DNA of 64,000 nt from Micromonospora inyonensis (GTDB lineage: Bacteria > Actinomycetota > Actinomycetes > Mycobacteriales > Micromonosporaceae): the NCBI RefSeq assembly GCF_900091415.1, contig NZ_FMHU01000002.1, forward strand, positions 1,798,001 to 1,862,000. The letters are read 5' to 3'. A program made the translations under genes and the position numbers. A model generated the notes under the pieces. The model was not told the DNA's origin, made no database searches, and saw only the letters and a list, made by a program, of their open reading frames with translations. Of this stretch, positions 36,351 through 45,050 are shown one piece after another (position 1 is the first letter of the stretch; each line of letters begins with the position of its first letter).

Positions 36351-37650
36351 GTGGGTGTGGGGGCGGACGATCCGCGGCGGCGGGTGCCGCGTACGGATGT
36401 GGTGCTGGCGGATCCTCGGGTGGTCGCGGCGGTCGGGGTGTGGGGCCGGGAGCGGGTCAAGGCGGCGGTGGTTGCCGCGCAGCAGCGGGCCCGGGTCGGT
36501 GCGATCGCGCCGGAGGAGGTGCCGGCGGTGGCGGTGGCGTCGTTGCCGGTGGGTGTGCCGCGGCGGGTGGTGAACGCGACCGGGGTGGTGCTGCACACGA
36601 ATCTGGGTCGGGCGGCGTTGGGTGCGTCGGCGGTGGAGGCGGTGGTGGCCGCGGCGGGGCACACGGACGTGGAGTTGGATCTGCGGACGGGGCGGCGGGC
36701 GCGGCGGGGCCGGGACGCGGTGGAGGCGTTGACGGCGGCGGTGCCGGCGGCCGGGGCGGTGCATGTGGTGAACAACGGTGCGGCGGCGTTGGTGTTGGCG
36801 GCGACGGCGTTGGCGGCGGGCCGGGAGATCGTGGTCAGCCGGGGTGAGCTGGTGGAGATCGGTGACGGTTTCCGGTTGCCGGATCTGCTGGTGAGTACGG
36901 GGGCGCGGTTGCGGGAGGTGGGGACCACCAACCGGACGTCGGTGGCGGACTACGCGGCGGCGGTGGGCCCGGAGACGGGTTTCGTGTTGAAGGTGCATCC
37001 GTCGAATTTCGTGGTGTCGGGGTTCACGGCGTCGGTGCCGGTGGCGGAGCTGGTGTCGTTGGGTGCGCCGGTGGTGGTGGACATCGGGTCGGGGTTGTTG
37101 GCGCCGGATCCGTTGTTGCCGGCGGAGCCGGACGCGGCGTCCGCGTTGCGGGCGGGGGCGGCGCTGGTGACGGCCAGTGGGGACAAGTTGCTGGGTGGGC
37201 CGCAGGCCGGTTTGTTGTGGGGTGCGGTCGAGGTGGTGGAGCGGCTGCGGCGGCATCCGTTGGCGCGGGCGTTGCGGGTGGACAAGTTGACGTTGGCGGC
37301 GTTGGCGGCGACGGTGCGGGATCCGGCGACGCCGACGTGGCGGGCGCTGCGGGCGGACGCGGCGTGGCTGCGGGCGCGGGCGGTCCGGTTGCGGGACCGG
37401 CTGGTGGCCGACGGGTACCCGGCCGAGGTGACGGGGTGCATGTCGGTGGTTCGGTGGGGGTGGCGCTCCGGGGGTGGAGTTGCCGTCGTGGGCGGTGGTG
37501 TTGCCGGAGGGGTTCGCGGAGCCGTTGCGGGTGGGGGATCCGCCGGTGCTGGGTCGGGTGGTGCGGGGCCGGTTGTTGCTGGATCTGCGGTGTGTGCCGG
37601 AGTCGGCGGACGAGGTGCTGGGGGCTGCGGTGGCGCGGGTGGCCGGCTGA
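36351..37650 (+). CDS. selA: L-seryl-tRNA(Sec) selenium transferase, with apparent +1 frameshift
   Basis: SelA converts Ser-tRNA-Sec to selenocysteyl-tRNA with selenophosphate. Family features include VVNATGVVLHTNLGRA, VEVNNGAAALVLA-type core, and the PLP lysine in SGDKLLGGPQAG. The frame from GTG 36351 holds to about residue 365; at 37450 an extra T (GTGGTTCGG) shifts it, and the expected C-terminus (GGGGAPGVELPSWAVVLPE ... AVARVAG) continues in the +1 frame to the TGA at 37648-37650. Reading through as is would give a longer, low-complexity tail. A sequencing error is the simplest cause, a real mutation or programmed frameshift being alternatives. It follows tRNA-Sec by 23 bp; selB starts 1 bp later. 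Confidence 0.8.
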
Positions 37651-37651
37651 G

Positions 37652-39409
37652 ATGTTCGTGGTGGCGACGGCCGGTCACGTGGATCACGGCAAGTCGACGT
37701 TGGTGCGGGCGTTGACGGGGATGGAGCCGGACCGGTGGGCCGAGGAGCGGCGCCGGGGCATGACGATCGATCTGGGGTTCGCGTGGACGTCGTTGCCGTC
37801 GGGGGCGACGGTGGCGTTCGTGGACGTGCCGGGGCATGAGCGGTTCGTGCCGAACATGCTGGCGGGGGTGGGGCCGGTGCCGGCGGCGTTGCTGGTGGTG
37901 GCGGCGGACGAGGGGTGGATGCCGCAGTCGGCGGAGCATCTGGCGGTGTTGGACGCGCTGGGGGTGGCGTACGGGTTGGTGGCGGTGACCCGTGCGGATC
38001 TGGCGGATCCGGGTGCGGTGGTGGGGCGGGTGCGTGCGGAGGTGGCCGGTACGTCGTTGGGTGCGGTGGAGGTGGTGCCGGTCAGTGCGGTGACCGGGGT
38101 GGGGTTGCCGGGGTTGCGGGCGGCGTTGGGCCGGTTGGGGGCGCGGTTGCCGGCGCCGGTGGTGGACGCGCCGGTGCGGTTGTGGGTGGATCGGTGTTTC
38201 ACGGTGCGGGGTAGCGGCACGGTGGTGACGGGCACGCTCGGGGCGGGGCGGCTGCGGGTCGGTGACGAGTTGGAGGTGTCCGCGGACGGCTCGCGGGTGC
38301 GGGTGCGGGGCCTGCACCGGCTGGGTGTGGCGGGGGATGAGGTGTCGGCGGTGTCGCGGGTGGCGGTGAACCTGCGGGGGGTGGCGCGGGAGCGGGTGGC
38401 GCGGGGGGACGCGCTGGTGTCGCCGGGTGGGTTCGGTCGGGTCGATGTGGTGGACGTGCGGGTTGTCGGGGAGCCGGTGGCGGGGCTGCCGGGGTCGGTG
38501 ATGCTGCATGTGGGGTCGGCGGCGGTGCCGGTGCGGGTGCGGCCGTTGGGGCGGGACACGGCGCGGTTGCGGTTGGCCCGGCCGGTGCCGTTGCGGGTGG
38601 GGGACCGGGCGGTGTTGCGGGATCCGGGGCGGCGGTCGGTGGCCGGTGGGGTGACGGTGTTGGATGTGGCGCCGCCGCCGTTGGCGCGTCGGGGTGCGGC
38701 GGCGGCGCGGGCGCGGGTGTTGGCGGGTCTGGACGGGCGGGCCGATGCGGTGGGGGAGGTGCGGCGGCGGGGGTTGGTGCGGGCGTCGGACTTGGCGCGG
38801 ATGGGGGTGCCGTCGGCGGTCGCGCCGGTGGTGGGGGACTGGCTGGTGGATCCGGAGCGCTGGGCGGGGTGGGGTGCGCGGCTGGTGGCGGAGGTGTCCC
38901 GGTATGCGGGGGAGCATCCGTTGGAGCCGGGGGTGCCGGTGGAGGTGCTGCGGCAGCGGTTGGGGTTGCCGGACCGGTCGTTGGTGGAGGCGCTGGTGCT
39001 GGCTCCGCTGCGGGTGCACGGTGGTCGGGTGGGTGTGGGGCCGGTGTCGGGGTTGCCGGAGCCGGTGGTGCGGGCGGTGGACCGGTTGCGGGGGGAGTTG
39101 CGGTCGCGGCCGTTCCGGGCGCCGGAGGCGGACCGGCTTGCCGCGTTGGGCCTGGGGCCGCGGGAGGTCGGGGCGGCGGTGCGGGCGGGGGTGCTGCTGC
39201 GGTTGGCGGGGAACGTGGTGTTGTTGCCGGGGGCGGTGGAGGAGGCGGTGCGGGTGTTGGCGGGGTTGCCGCAGCCGTTCACGCTCAGTGCGGCCCGGCA
39301 GGCGTTGGACACGACCCGTCGGGTGGCGGTGCCGTTGTTGGAGTTGTTGGACAGTCGGGGTGTGACGCGCCGGTGGCCGGGGGACACGCGGTCGGTGGTG
39401 GCGCGCTGA
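37652..39409 (+). CDS. selB: selenocysteine-specific elongation factor
   Basis: 585 aa GTPase that delivers selenocysteyl-tRNA to UGA codons by binding the SECIS. GTPase motifs are GHVDHGKST near residue 7, DVPGHERF near 56, and TRADLAD in place of NKxD at about 112-115, a substitution worth noting. Beta-barrel domains follow to about 345, then four small winged-helix domains at the C-terminus (about 360-585) that bind the mRNA hairpin. One base separates it from selA. selD (selenophosphate synthetase) is not in this window. Confidence 0.92.
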   Translation: MFVVATAGHVDHGKSTLVRALTGMEPDRWAEERRRGMTIDLGFAWTSLPSGATVAFVDVPGHERFVPNMLAGVGPVPAALLVVAADEGWMPQSAEHLAVLDALGVAYGLVAVTRADLADPGAVVGRVRAEVAGTSLGAVEVVPVSAVTGVGLPGLRAALGRLGARLPAPVVDAPVRLWVDRCFTVRGSGTVVTGTLGAGRLRVGDELEVSADGSRVRVRGLHRLGVAGDEVSAVSRVAVNLRGVARERVARGDALVSPGGFGRVDVVDVRVVGEPVAGLPGSVMLHVGSAAVPVRVRPLGRDTARLRLARPVPLRVGDRAVLRDPGRRSVAGGVTVLDVAPPPLARRGAAAARARVLAGLDGRADAVGEVRRRGLVRASDLARMGVPSAVAPVVGDWLVDPERWAGWGARLVAEVSRYAGEHPLEPGVPVEVLRQRLGLPDRSLVEALVLAPLRVHGGRVGVGPVSGLPEPVVRAVDRLRGELRSRPFRAPEADRLAALGLGPREVGAAVRAGVLLRLAGNVVLLPGAVEEAVRVLAGLPQPFTLSAARQALDTTRRVAVPLLELLDSRGVTRRWPGDTRSVVAR

Positions 39410-39471
39410 CCTGACGTCGGGTTGGTCGATTCCGGGGGTGGGCGGCCGGGGCCGGTGGTTACGGTGGGCGC

Positions 39472-39669
39472 ATGGACCCTTCGGCGGTCTGGCGGGACCG
39501 GCTGCACCGGTGGCGGATCGAGGCGTATCGGGTTCCTGATCTGCGGTTCGCGATCGTGGCGACGAACGGGCCGACGGAGTCGGCGCCGGTGTGGTTGTTC
39601 GGGATGTCGGCGTTGGCGCGCTGGTTGATGACCCATTCGATCGAGTTGGACGACCTGGAGCGGGACTGA
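39472..39669 (+). CDS. small conserved protein, 65 aa
   Basis: A soluble protein beginning [20 protein letters not shown] and ending LDDLERD, acidic at the C-terminus and without recognised domain. The ATG is 63 bp after selB; no strong ribosome site is visible. It seems to be a genuine gene because its frame keeps normal composition. Function unknown. Confidence 0.6.
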   Translation: MDPSAVWRDRLHRWRIEAYRVPDLRFAIVATNGPTESAPVWLFGMSALARWLMTHSIELDDLERD

Positions 39670-39698
39670 CGGCTGCGGCGCGGACCGGAGGTTGGCGG

Positions 39699-41078
39699 GT
39701 GGGGGGTCTGCTGGGGCAGGTGGCGCTGGTGGTGGTGCTGGTGCTGGTCAACGCCGCGCTGGCGGGCAGCGAGATGGCGTTGGTGTCGTTGCGGGAGGGC
39801 CAGTTGCGGCGGCTGGCGCAGGCCGGTGGGCGGGGTGCCCGCCTGGCGCGGCTGGCCCGGGATCCGAACCGGTACCTGGCGACGATCCAGTTGGGTATCA
39901 CCCTGGCGGGTTTCCTGGCGTCGGCTGCGGCGGCGGTGTCGTTGGCGCGTCCGCTGGTGGGTCTGTTGGGGTTTCTGGGGCGTGCGGCGGAGCCGGTGGC
40001 GGTGGTGGCGGTGACGATGGTGTTGACGTTCGTCACGCTGGTGGTGGGGGAGTTGGCGCCGAAGCGGCTGGCGATGCAGCGGGCGGAGCGGTGGGGGCTG
40101 CGGGGTGCGGTGGTGGTGGACGCGGTGGCGTGGGTGGCGCGGCCGGCGGTGTGGTTGTTGAGTGTGGCCACCGACGCGGCGGTGCGGGTGGTGGGTGGGG
40201 ATCCGCGGGCACGGCGGGAGGAGGTGTCCGAGGAGGAGTTGCGGGAGATGCTGGTCAGCCAGCGTGGCCTGTCGGCGCAGCAGCGGGAGATCCTCACCGG
40301 GGCGTTCGACATCGCCGGTCGGACGGTGCGGCAGGTGCTGGTGGCCCGGCGGGATGTGACGGTGCTGCCGGGTTGCCTGTCGCCGGGGGAGGGGATGCGC
40401 CGGTTGGCGGAGGCGGGCCGGTCGCGGGCGCCGGTGGTCGGTGGGGGCGGGTTGGACGACGTGGTGGGGGTGGTGCACATCCGGGACCTGGTGGGGGCGG
40501 GTGCGTCGACGGTGGCGGGTCGGGCCCGGCCGCCGTTGCTGCTGCCGGGGTCGGTGCCGGTGTCGGAGGCGATGCGCCGGTTGCGGGTGGAGCGGGAGCG
40601 GTTGGCGTTGGTGGTCGACGAGTGGGGTGGCGTCGACGGGATCGTCACGATGGAGGACCTGTTGGAGGAGGTCGTCGGGGAGTTGTACGACGAGACGGAC
40701 CGGGATGTGCGGGCGGTGGTGCGGGAACCGGACGGGGCGTTGCTGCTGCCGGGGGATTTTCCGTTGCACGACCTGCCGGACGTGGGGGTGCCGGTGGGGT
40801 TCTCGGTGTCGGGTGAGTACACGACGGTGGCGGGTCTGGTGCTCGCCGGTCTGGGTTACGTGCCCCGGGGGGTGGGGGAGACGGTGTGCCTGCCGGGGTT
40901 GACGGTGCAGGTGGTGCGGGTGGTGGATCGGGCGGTGCGGCAGGTGCGGGTGCGGCCGGCACCGGCCGGGTCGTCGGGGTGCCGCGACGGTGGCGGTCCG
41001 TCCCGGGCGGCGCCCCGCCGGGGGGCGCCGGTCGCGCCGGAGGACGCTCCGCCGGGTCGCCGCCACCCGGACGGATGA
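39699..41078 (+). CDS. CNNM/CorC-like transporter with CBS domains
   Basis: 459 aa. An N-terminal CNNM (DUF21) membrane domain contains [15 protein letters not shown] and three to four helices, then a pair of CBS domains (about 205-330, with VVHIRDLVG and [20 protein letters not shown]) and a CorC/HlyC domain (about 345-430). The family (earlier called hemolysin-like TlyC/YtfL) transports or regulates divalent cations such as Mg. GTG at 39699 has GGAGGT 8 bp upstream. The C-terminal ~30 residues are Arg/Gly/Pro-rich. Its strongly G-rich codon use matches the preceding sel genes. Confidence 0.88.
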   Translation: MGGLLGQVALVVVLVLVNAALAGSEMALVSLREGQLRRLAQAGGRGARLARLARDPNRYLATIQLGITLAGFLASAAAAVSLARPLVGLLGFLGRAAEPVAVVAVTMVLTFVTLVVGELAPKRLAMQRAERWGLRGAVVVDAVAWVARPAVWLLSVATDAAVRVVGGDPRARREEVSEEELREMLVSQRGLSAQQREILTGAFDIAGRTVRQVLVARRDVTVLPGCLSPGEGMRRLAEAGRSRAPVVGGGGLDDVVGVVHIRDLVGAGASTVAGRARPPLLLPGSVPVSEAMRRLRVERERLALVVDEWGGVDGIVTMEDLLEEVVGELYDETDRDVRAVVREPDGALLLPGDFPLHDLPDVGVPVGFSVSGEYTTVAGLVLAGLGYVPRGVGETVCLPGLTVQVVRVVDRAVRQVRVRPAPAGSSGCRDGGGPSRAAPRRGAPVAPEDAPPGRRHPDG

Positions 41079-41130
41079 CCCCCACCGTTATGTCCTTTCT
41101 GTTGGTTTTCGACGGTTTAGTGTCGGTGGG

Positions 41131-41316
41131 GTGAAGGACCGAGGACTGCGCACGTTCGTCACCGTGCTGACCGGCCTGGTGGTGCTCTACTTCGGCAGTG
41201 CGGGCCGGGATCCGGGCGAGGACGGCCGGGTCTCCAACGGGGTGATCGTCCTGGCGTTGGCCGCCGCGCTGCTGGTGTGGAACCTAACCAGGCCGGGCGG
41301 CTCCGCGGCCAAGTGA
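41131..41316 (+). CDS. small membrane protein, 61 aa
   Basis: Two hydrophobic stretches (FVTVLTGLVVLYFGS and GVIVLALAAALLVWNL) separated by a short charged loop. GTG at 41131 has GGTGGG close upstream, and TTTAGTGT about 15 bp before it could be a -10 element. No family recognised. It converges on the HhH protein gene. Confidence 0.6.
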   Translation: MKDRGLRTFVTVLTGLVVLYFGSAGRDPGEDGRVSNGVIVLALAAALLVWNLTRPGGSAAK

Positions 41317-41362
41317 GCCGTCACCGGCCGGCCGCGCCTGCGCCGCCTGCCGGCCCGCGCGG

Positions 41363-42016
41363 TCACCGGCCGTCGGCGGCCGCCCTCGTCACCTCGGCGG
41401 CGGACTCCGCACCGAGGGCCACCCGCACCAGCGCGGAGGTGAGCCGGCCGACGTCGGCCGGGGCGACCAGCGCCGCCAGGTCCCTCGCCGACCCGGGCAG
41501 GCCCAGCCGGGCCGCGCCCGCCAGGGCCCGCCGGTCGGCGAAGGGCCGCACGTCCGCCCACACCGTCTGCACCTCCCGCAGGAAGATGTCCGCGCCGGTG
41601 GGGCCGATCCCCGGGAACGCGGTGAGCAGCCGCCGTAACCCTGCCGGGTCGCCGGCGGCGGCGTGCAGCCGCCGCAGGTCGCCCCGCCACCGGTCCAGGC
41701 ACAGCCGCGCCCCGGTGCCGAGCATCGTGGCGGTCCGTTCGTCGTAGCGGCGGTAGTGGCCGCGTCCCAACGCGTCGACCCGGTCCTGCCAGGCGGCGGC
41801 CTCCATCCGCTGTGGGGTCCGCAGGCCGGCGGCGAAGAGTTCCCGGGCGGCGGCCACCGCCACCTGCGCCCGGATCCGGGTGCTCAGCAGGGTGGCCAGC
41901 ACCAGCAACTGGTACAGGGCGGCGGGCTGGTCGCTCAGGCGGATCCCGGCCTGCTCGGCGTAGGTGTGCGGCTGGCGGCGCAGCAGGGTGCGCGCCACCG
42001 CGCGTTCGTCGCTCAC
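41363..42016 (-). CDS. HhH-GPD superfamily protein, endonuclease III-like
   Basis: 217 aa with the helix-hairpin-helix core LLTAFPGIGPTGADIFLRE near residue 145 and a conserved Asp in WADVRPFADRRAL. It resembles endonuclease III/AlkA-type base-excision enzymes, but the lysine expected in GxGxKTA is Thr, and the four C-terminal cysteines of the iron-sulfur loop are missing. It may be a monofunctional glycosylase or a structural relative. The start is GTG 42016 (VSDERAVARTLL). Glycosylase activity is not established. Confidence 0.75.
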   Translation of the reverse strand: MSDERAVARTLLRRQPHTYAEQAGIRLSDQPAALYQLLVLATLLSTRIRAQVAVAAARELFAAGLRTPQRMEAAAWQDRVDALGRGHYRRYDERTATMLGTGARLCLDRWRGDLRRLHAAAGDPAGLRRLLTAFPGIGPTGADIFLREVQTVWADVRPFADRRALAGAARLGLPGSARDLAALVAPADVGRLTSALVRVALGAESAAEVTRAAADGR

Positions 42017-42200
42017 CGGCGGGATGTACCCCCGGGGCCGCCGATCAGCCCCGCCCGGCGGGGTCGATCCGTCACCCGGCGGGGATCCCCGCCGGCCGCG
42101 GTGACCGTGGGCGGGGCGGTCGCATGGGCCCGCCGGGCCCGGGTAACCGGCCGGTGGCGGCACCCCGCCGTGTACCAGCCGACGAGTGAGGAGAACAGCC

Positions 42201-42404
42201 GTGTCGAACCCACAGCAGCCGGAGTTGCGGCGCAACGCCCGTAACGACGCGGTGCAGGACGCCAAGGGTCCCGGTGCGACCGGGCACCCGCAGGGCGGCC
42301 ACAGCACCGGCGACCGGGGCCGACCGGTGCCGCGCGGGCAGACCTCACCGTACGGGCCGGCCGGCGAGCCGGTCGCCGACGACGAGAGCGACGCGCGGGG
42401 CTAA
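42201..42404 (+). CDS. small hydrophilic protein, 67 aa
   Basis: A highly charged, Pro/Gly-rich protein (MSNPQQPELRRNARNDAVQD...) without hydrophobic segments, probably disordered. GTG 42201 has GAGGAG 7 bp upstream. Its stop overlaps the end of the convergent membrane gene by one triplet. Such proteins are common in Micromonospora and may be stress-related; no function is known. Confidence 0.7.
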   Translation: MSNPQQPELRRNARNDAVQDAKGPGATGHPQGGHSTGDRGRPVPRGQTSPYGPAGEPVADDESDARG

Positions 42405-42868
42405 CCCCGGCAGGGCGGCCGCAGCCGGTACCAGGTGGCGGCGGCCGCCGCCCCGTACGCCAGGTGCGGCACGATGTCGGCCAGCCAGTCGGTGCGGCTC
42501 CACCGGCGCGGGTCGGTCACGCCCACAGCGGTCATCGTCGCGTCGGACAGCACCATCACGGCCGCGCCGAGCAGCCCCACGGCCAGTGGCGGCGCCAGCA
42601 GGCGGCGGTGGGTCGCCACCGCGAACACCGCGCCGACGCCGACGCCCAGCCCGTAGCCGAGCAGCGGCCCGAGGCCGGCGCGGCGGTTGGCGGCCGGCTC
42701 ACCCGTACCCAGGTCGAGGTGGGCGGTGTCGGCCAGCCGGCCGGCGGTCTCGTCCGGGGTGCTGCTGGCCGGGCGGCCCCGGACCGTCATGTCCAGGTAG
42801 CTGACCATGTTCAGCGCGGCACTGCCGACCGCGCCCGCGAGCATTCCGTCGACCGCCACGCCGGTCAT
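42401..42868 (-). CDS. membrane protein, 155 aa
   Basis: Four hydrophobic segments, including GMLAGAVGSAALNMVSYL, LLGYGLGVGVGAVFAVA, LLAPPLAVGLLGAAVMVL and the C-terminal DIVPHLAYGAAAAATWY. No enzyme motif is visible. The ATG overlaps the stop of the next upstream gene (ATGA), so both are translated together. Function unknown. Confidence 0.75.
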   Translation of the reverse strand: MTGVAVDGMLAGAVGSAALNMVSYLDMTVRGRPASSTPDETAGRLADTAHLDLGTGEPAANRRAGLGPLLGYGLGVGVGAVFAVATHRRLLAPPLAVGLLGAAVMVLSDATMTAVGVTDPRRWSRTDWLADIVPHLAYGAAAAATWYRLRPPCRG

Positions 42869-43074
42869 CGGGGATCACCCGGTTCCCGCTCGGCCTTCGG
42901 GCCGTAGGTGCGGTCGCCGCGTACGACGCCCCGCTGTCCCCGGTCCTCCCGCAGGATCCGGTTGGCGACGTCGTTGGCCTCGTCGTCGGCGGCCCGCCCC
43001 GAGTTCTCGACCAGCTTGCGCAGTCGGGCCCGTTCCTTGTCGTACGCGTTGCTGCCCGGTCGTGGTCCCGGCAT
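42865..43074 (-). CDS. small charged protein, 69 aa
   Basis: A hydrophilic helical protein (MPGPRPGSNAYDKERARLRK... ending AEREPGDPR) with AGGGAGG upstream. It has a likely amphipathic helix at residues 10-45. It is coupled to the membrane protein gene downstream by a 4-bp overlap. Similar short proteins recur in Streptomyces with no assigned role. Confidence 0.7.
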   Translation of the reverse strand: MPGPRPGSNAYDKERARLRKLVENSGRAADDEANDVANRILREDRGQRGVVRGDRTYGPKAEREPGDPR

Positions 43075-43124
43075 GTCTGCCGCCTCCCTGTGCGTCGTCG
43101 TGGCCGTTGGCGTACGCCGTGTAC

Positions 43125-43161
43125 CCGCCGCGCCCCCGGCCATGCCGTCGGGGCGCGGCGG
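43125..43161 (-). terminator. terminator hairpin after the universal stress gene
   Basis: A 12-bp stem (43125-43136 with 43150-43161) and 13-nt loop lie between the universal stress gene (stop 43213) and the small gene at 43074, both on the minus strand. Confidence 0.6.
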
Positions 43162-43212
43162 CGGACTGGCGGCGGCTGTCCGGTCACGCACGGCCGGCGC
43201 GGCCGGGAGGGG

Positions 43213-44094
43213 TCAGTGCGGGCCCCGGACCACGGCCACCGGGCAGTCGCTGTGGTGCAGCACCGCCTGGCTCACCGAGCCGAGCAGCAGGCCGGTCAGT
43301 TCACCCCGGCCCCGCGCGCCGACCACCAGCAGCTGCGCCCGGCGGGACGCCTCGGTCAGCGCCGCACCGGGTTTGGCATGGACCACCTGCCCGGTCACCG
43401 GCACCTGCGGGTACCGGTCGGCCAGCCCGGCCAGGGACTCGGCGAGCAGCCGCTCCTCCTCACCGCGCAGGGCCCCCTCCTGGTGCACGAGGGGTTGCAT
43501 GTCGCCGGGCCCGGTGGACGCCGGATGCCGGTAGGCGTGCACGGCCAGCAACCCGGTGTCCCGCCACGCCGCCTGCTCGGCGGCGACCTGCACGGCCAGC
43601 CGGGACAGGTCGGAGCCGTCCACCCCGACGACCACCGGGCCGGTCGTCCGGTCGGTGCCCCGGGCCACCAGCACCGGGCAGTCGGCGTACGCGGCGACCT
43701 GGATCGCCACCGACCCGACCAGCAGCGAGGTGAACCCGCCCAGGCCCCGGTCGCCGACGACGACCGAGGAGGCGGTGAGGGACTCGCCCAGCAGCACCGC
43801 GGCGGCACCACCGTCGATGATCTCCCCGGTGACGGGCAGGTCCGCCACGGCGGCGCGGGCCTCGTCGACGGCCTCGTCGACGATCCGGTGGGCCTGCTGC
43901 CGCAGTCCACTGCCCGGTGGCCCGCCGGCCGGTGGGGCGCCGCTGACGTGCAGCAGCGGCCAGATGTACGCGTGCACCACGCGCAGGGGCCGCTGCCGCC
44001 GGTCGGCCTCCACGGCGGCCAGGCGCACCGCGCGCAACGCCTGCGCAGAGCCGTCCACCCCGACCACCACCGCCGCGCCGTCCGCCGAGTTCAC
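43213..44094 (-). CDS. tandem universal stress protein (two Usp domains)
   Basis: 293 aa containing two Usp folds, each starting VVVGVDGS and each ending in an ATP-binding pattern: GDRGLGGFTSLLVGS and GARGRGELTGLLLGS, followed by HHSDCPVAVV or its counterpart. Tandem Usp proteins of this type bind ATP and belong to dormancy or stress responses in mycobacteria. GTG 44094 starts VNSADGAAVVVGVDGS. It is a single-gene unit divergent from the methyltransferase gene. Confidence 0.92.
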   Translation of the reverse strand: MNSADGAAVVVGVDGSAQALRAVRLAAVEADRRQRPLRVVHAYIWPLLHVSGAPPAGGPPGSGLRQQAHRIVDEAVDEARAAVADLPVTGEIIDGGAAAVLLGESLTASSVVVGDRGLGGFTSLLVGSVAIQVAAYADCPVLVARGTDRTTGPVVVGVDGSDLSRLAVQVAAEQAAWRDTGLLAVHAYRHPASTGPGDMQPLVHQEGALRGEEERLLAESLAGLADRYPQVPVTGQVVHAKPGAALTEASRRAQLLVVGARGRGELTGLLLGSVSQAVLHHSDCPVAVVRGPH

Positions 44095-44229
44095 CGCCTG
44101 GCCCCTTCCGCGCGTCGTCGGTCCCACCTGCCCGGCCCAGTATCGCGGCCGGGGCCGCCGTGCCGTGGCGATACCGGTCAGGACACCGGTCGGTACGCTG
44201 TCGGCGATCACCGTGGAGGGGACGAGACG

Positions 44230-44976
44230 ATGGCCGAGCCGACCGCACCGAGCACCGCCAGGATGATCGACTTCTGGCTCGGCGGGAGCGACCACTTCCC
44301 GGTCGACGTGGCCGCCGCGCACGCCTTCGAGCAGGCGTACGGGCCGTGCACGCCGGTGTTCCGGTCGTTGCGGGCGTTCCTCGGCCGGGCGGTGCGGCAC
44401 ATCGCCGACGCCGGCGTGGACTCCTTCCTGGTCTTCGGCGCGGGCGTGCCGACGTGCGGCAACGTCCACGAGGTGGTGCCGGAGGCGACCGTCCTCTACA
44501 CCGACGTGGACCCGGTGGCCGTCGAGATCGGCCAGCGGATTCTCGCCGGCCACGACCGGGTGGGTTACGGCTTCGCCGACGCCACCGCGGTCGACGGCAT
44601 CGACCCGGCGCTGCGGCGGCGGTTCCTGCCCGGCTGGGGCGACCGGCCGGTGGGGCTGGTCTTCCTCGGGCTGGCCGCGTTCCTCGACGACGACACCCTG
44701 GCCCGCACCCTCGACGACCTGTACGAGGCGGTGGCGCCGGGCAGCCGGCTCGCCGTCGACTTCGACACCGAGGAGCTCGCCGGGTATCCGCAGGCCCTGG
44801 CGATGATGGGTCCGGCGTTCCGGATGCGACCGCCGGAGTCGTTCGCCCGGCTGCTGGGGCGCTGGCAGCCGACCGCCGACGGGATCGTGCCGGTGGCCCG
44901 GTGGCGTCCCGACGGCACCGGGGAGGCGGTGCCGGACGCGTTCTACGGGGCGGTGGCGGTCAAACCCGCCGGGTGA
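44230..44976 (+). CDS. SAM-dependent methyltransferase, DUF574 family
   Basis: 248 aa of the actinobacterial DUF574/Methyltransf_19 family: RMIDFWLGGSDHFPVD at the N-terminus, FGAGVPTCGNVHEV in the SAM-binding loop, then YTDVDPVAVEIG. Family members are abundant in Streptomyces and mostly without known substrate. The ATG at 44230 follows GACGAGACG. Most relatives have a more regular GSGLPT loop; here it reads GAGVPT. The next gene starts 74 bp later. Confidence 0.85.
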   Translation: MAEPTAPSTARMIDFWLGGSDHFPVDVAAAHAFEQAYGPCTPVFRSLRAFLGRAVRHIADAGVDSFLVFGAGVPTCGNVHEVVPEATVLYTDVDPVAVEIGQRILAGHDRVGYGFADATAVDGIDPALRRRFLPGWGDRPVGLVFLGLAAFLDDDTLARTLDDLYEAVAPGSRLAVDFDTEELAGYPQALAMMGPAFRMRPPESFARLLGRWQPTADGIVPVARWRPDGTGEAVPDAFYGAVAVKPAG

Positions 44977-45050
44977 CGACCGCGGGCGAGGCGCCCGCGG
45001 CGTGCTCCGTATGCTTGCTTGCCATAGAGCAACAGTTTTCGGAGGAATCC

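Noticed and set aside
31103..40822. Very long open frames on the minus strand (31103-34645, 36950-40822)
   Set aside because: They lie opposite strongly supported genes and arise from GC-rich codons; their products are Arg/Pro/His-rich without family features.
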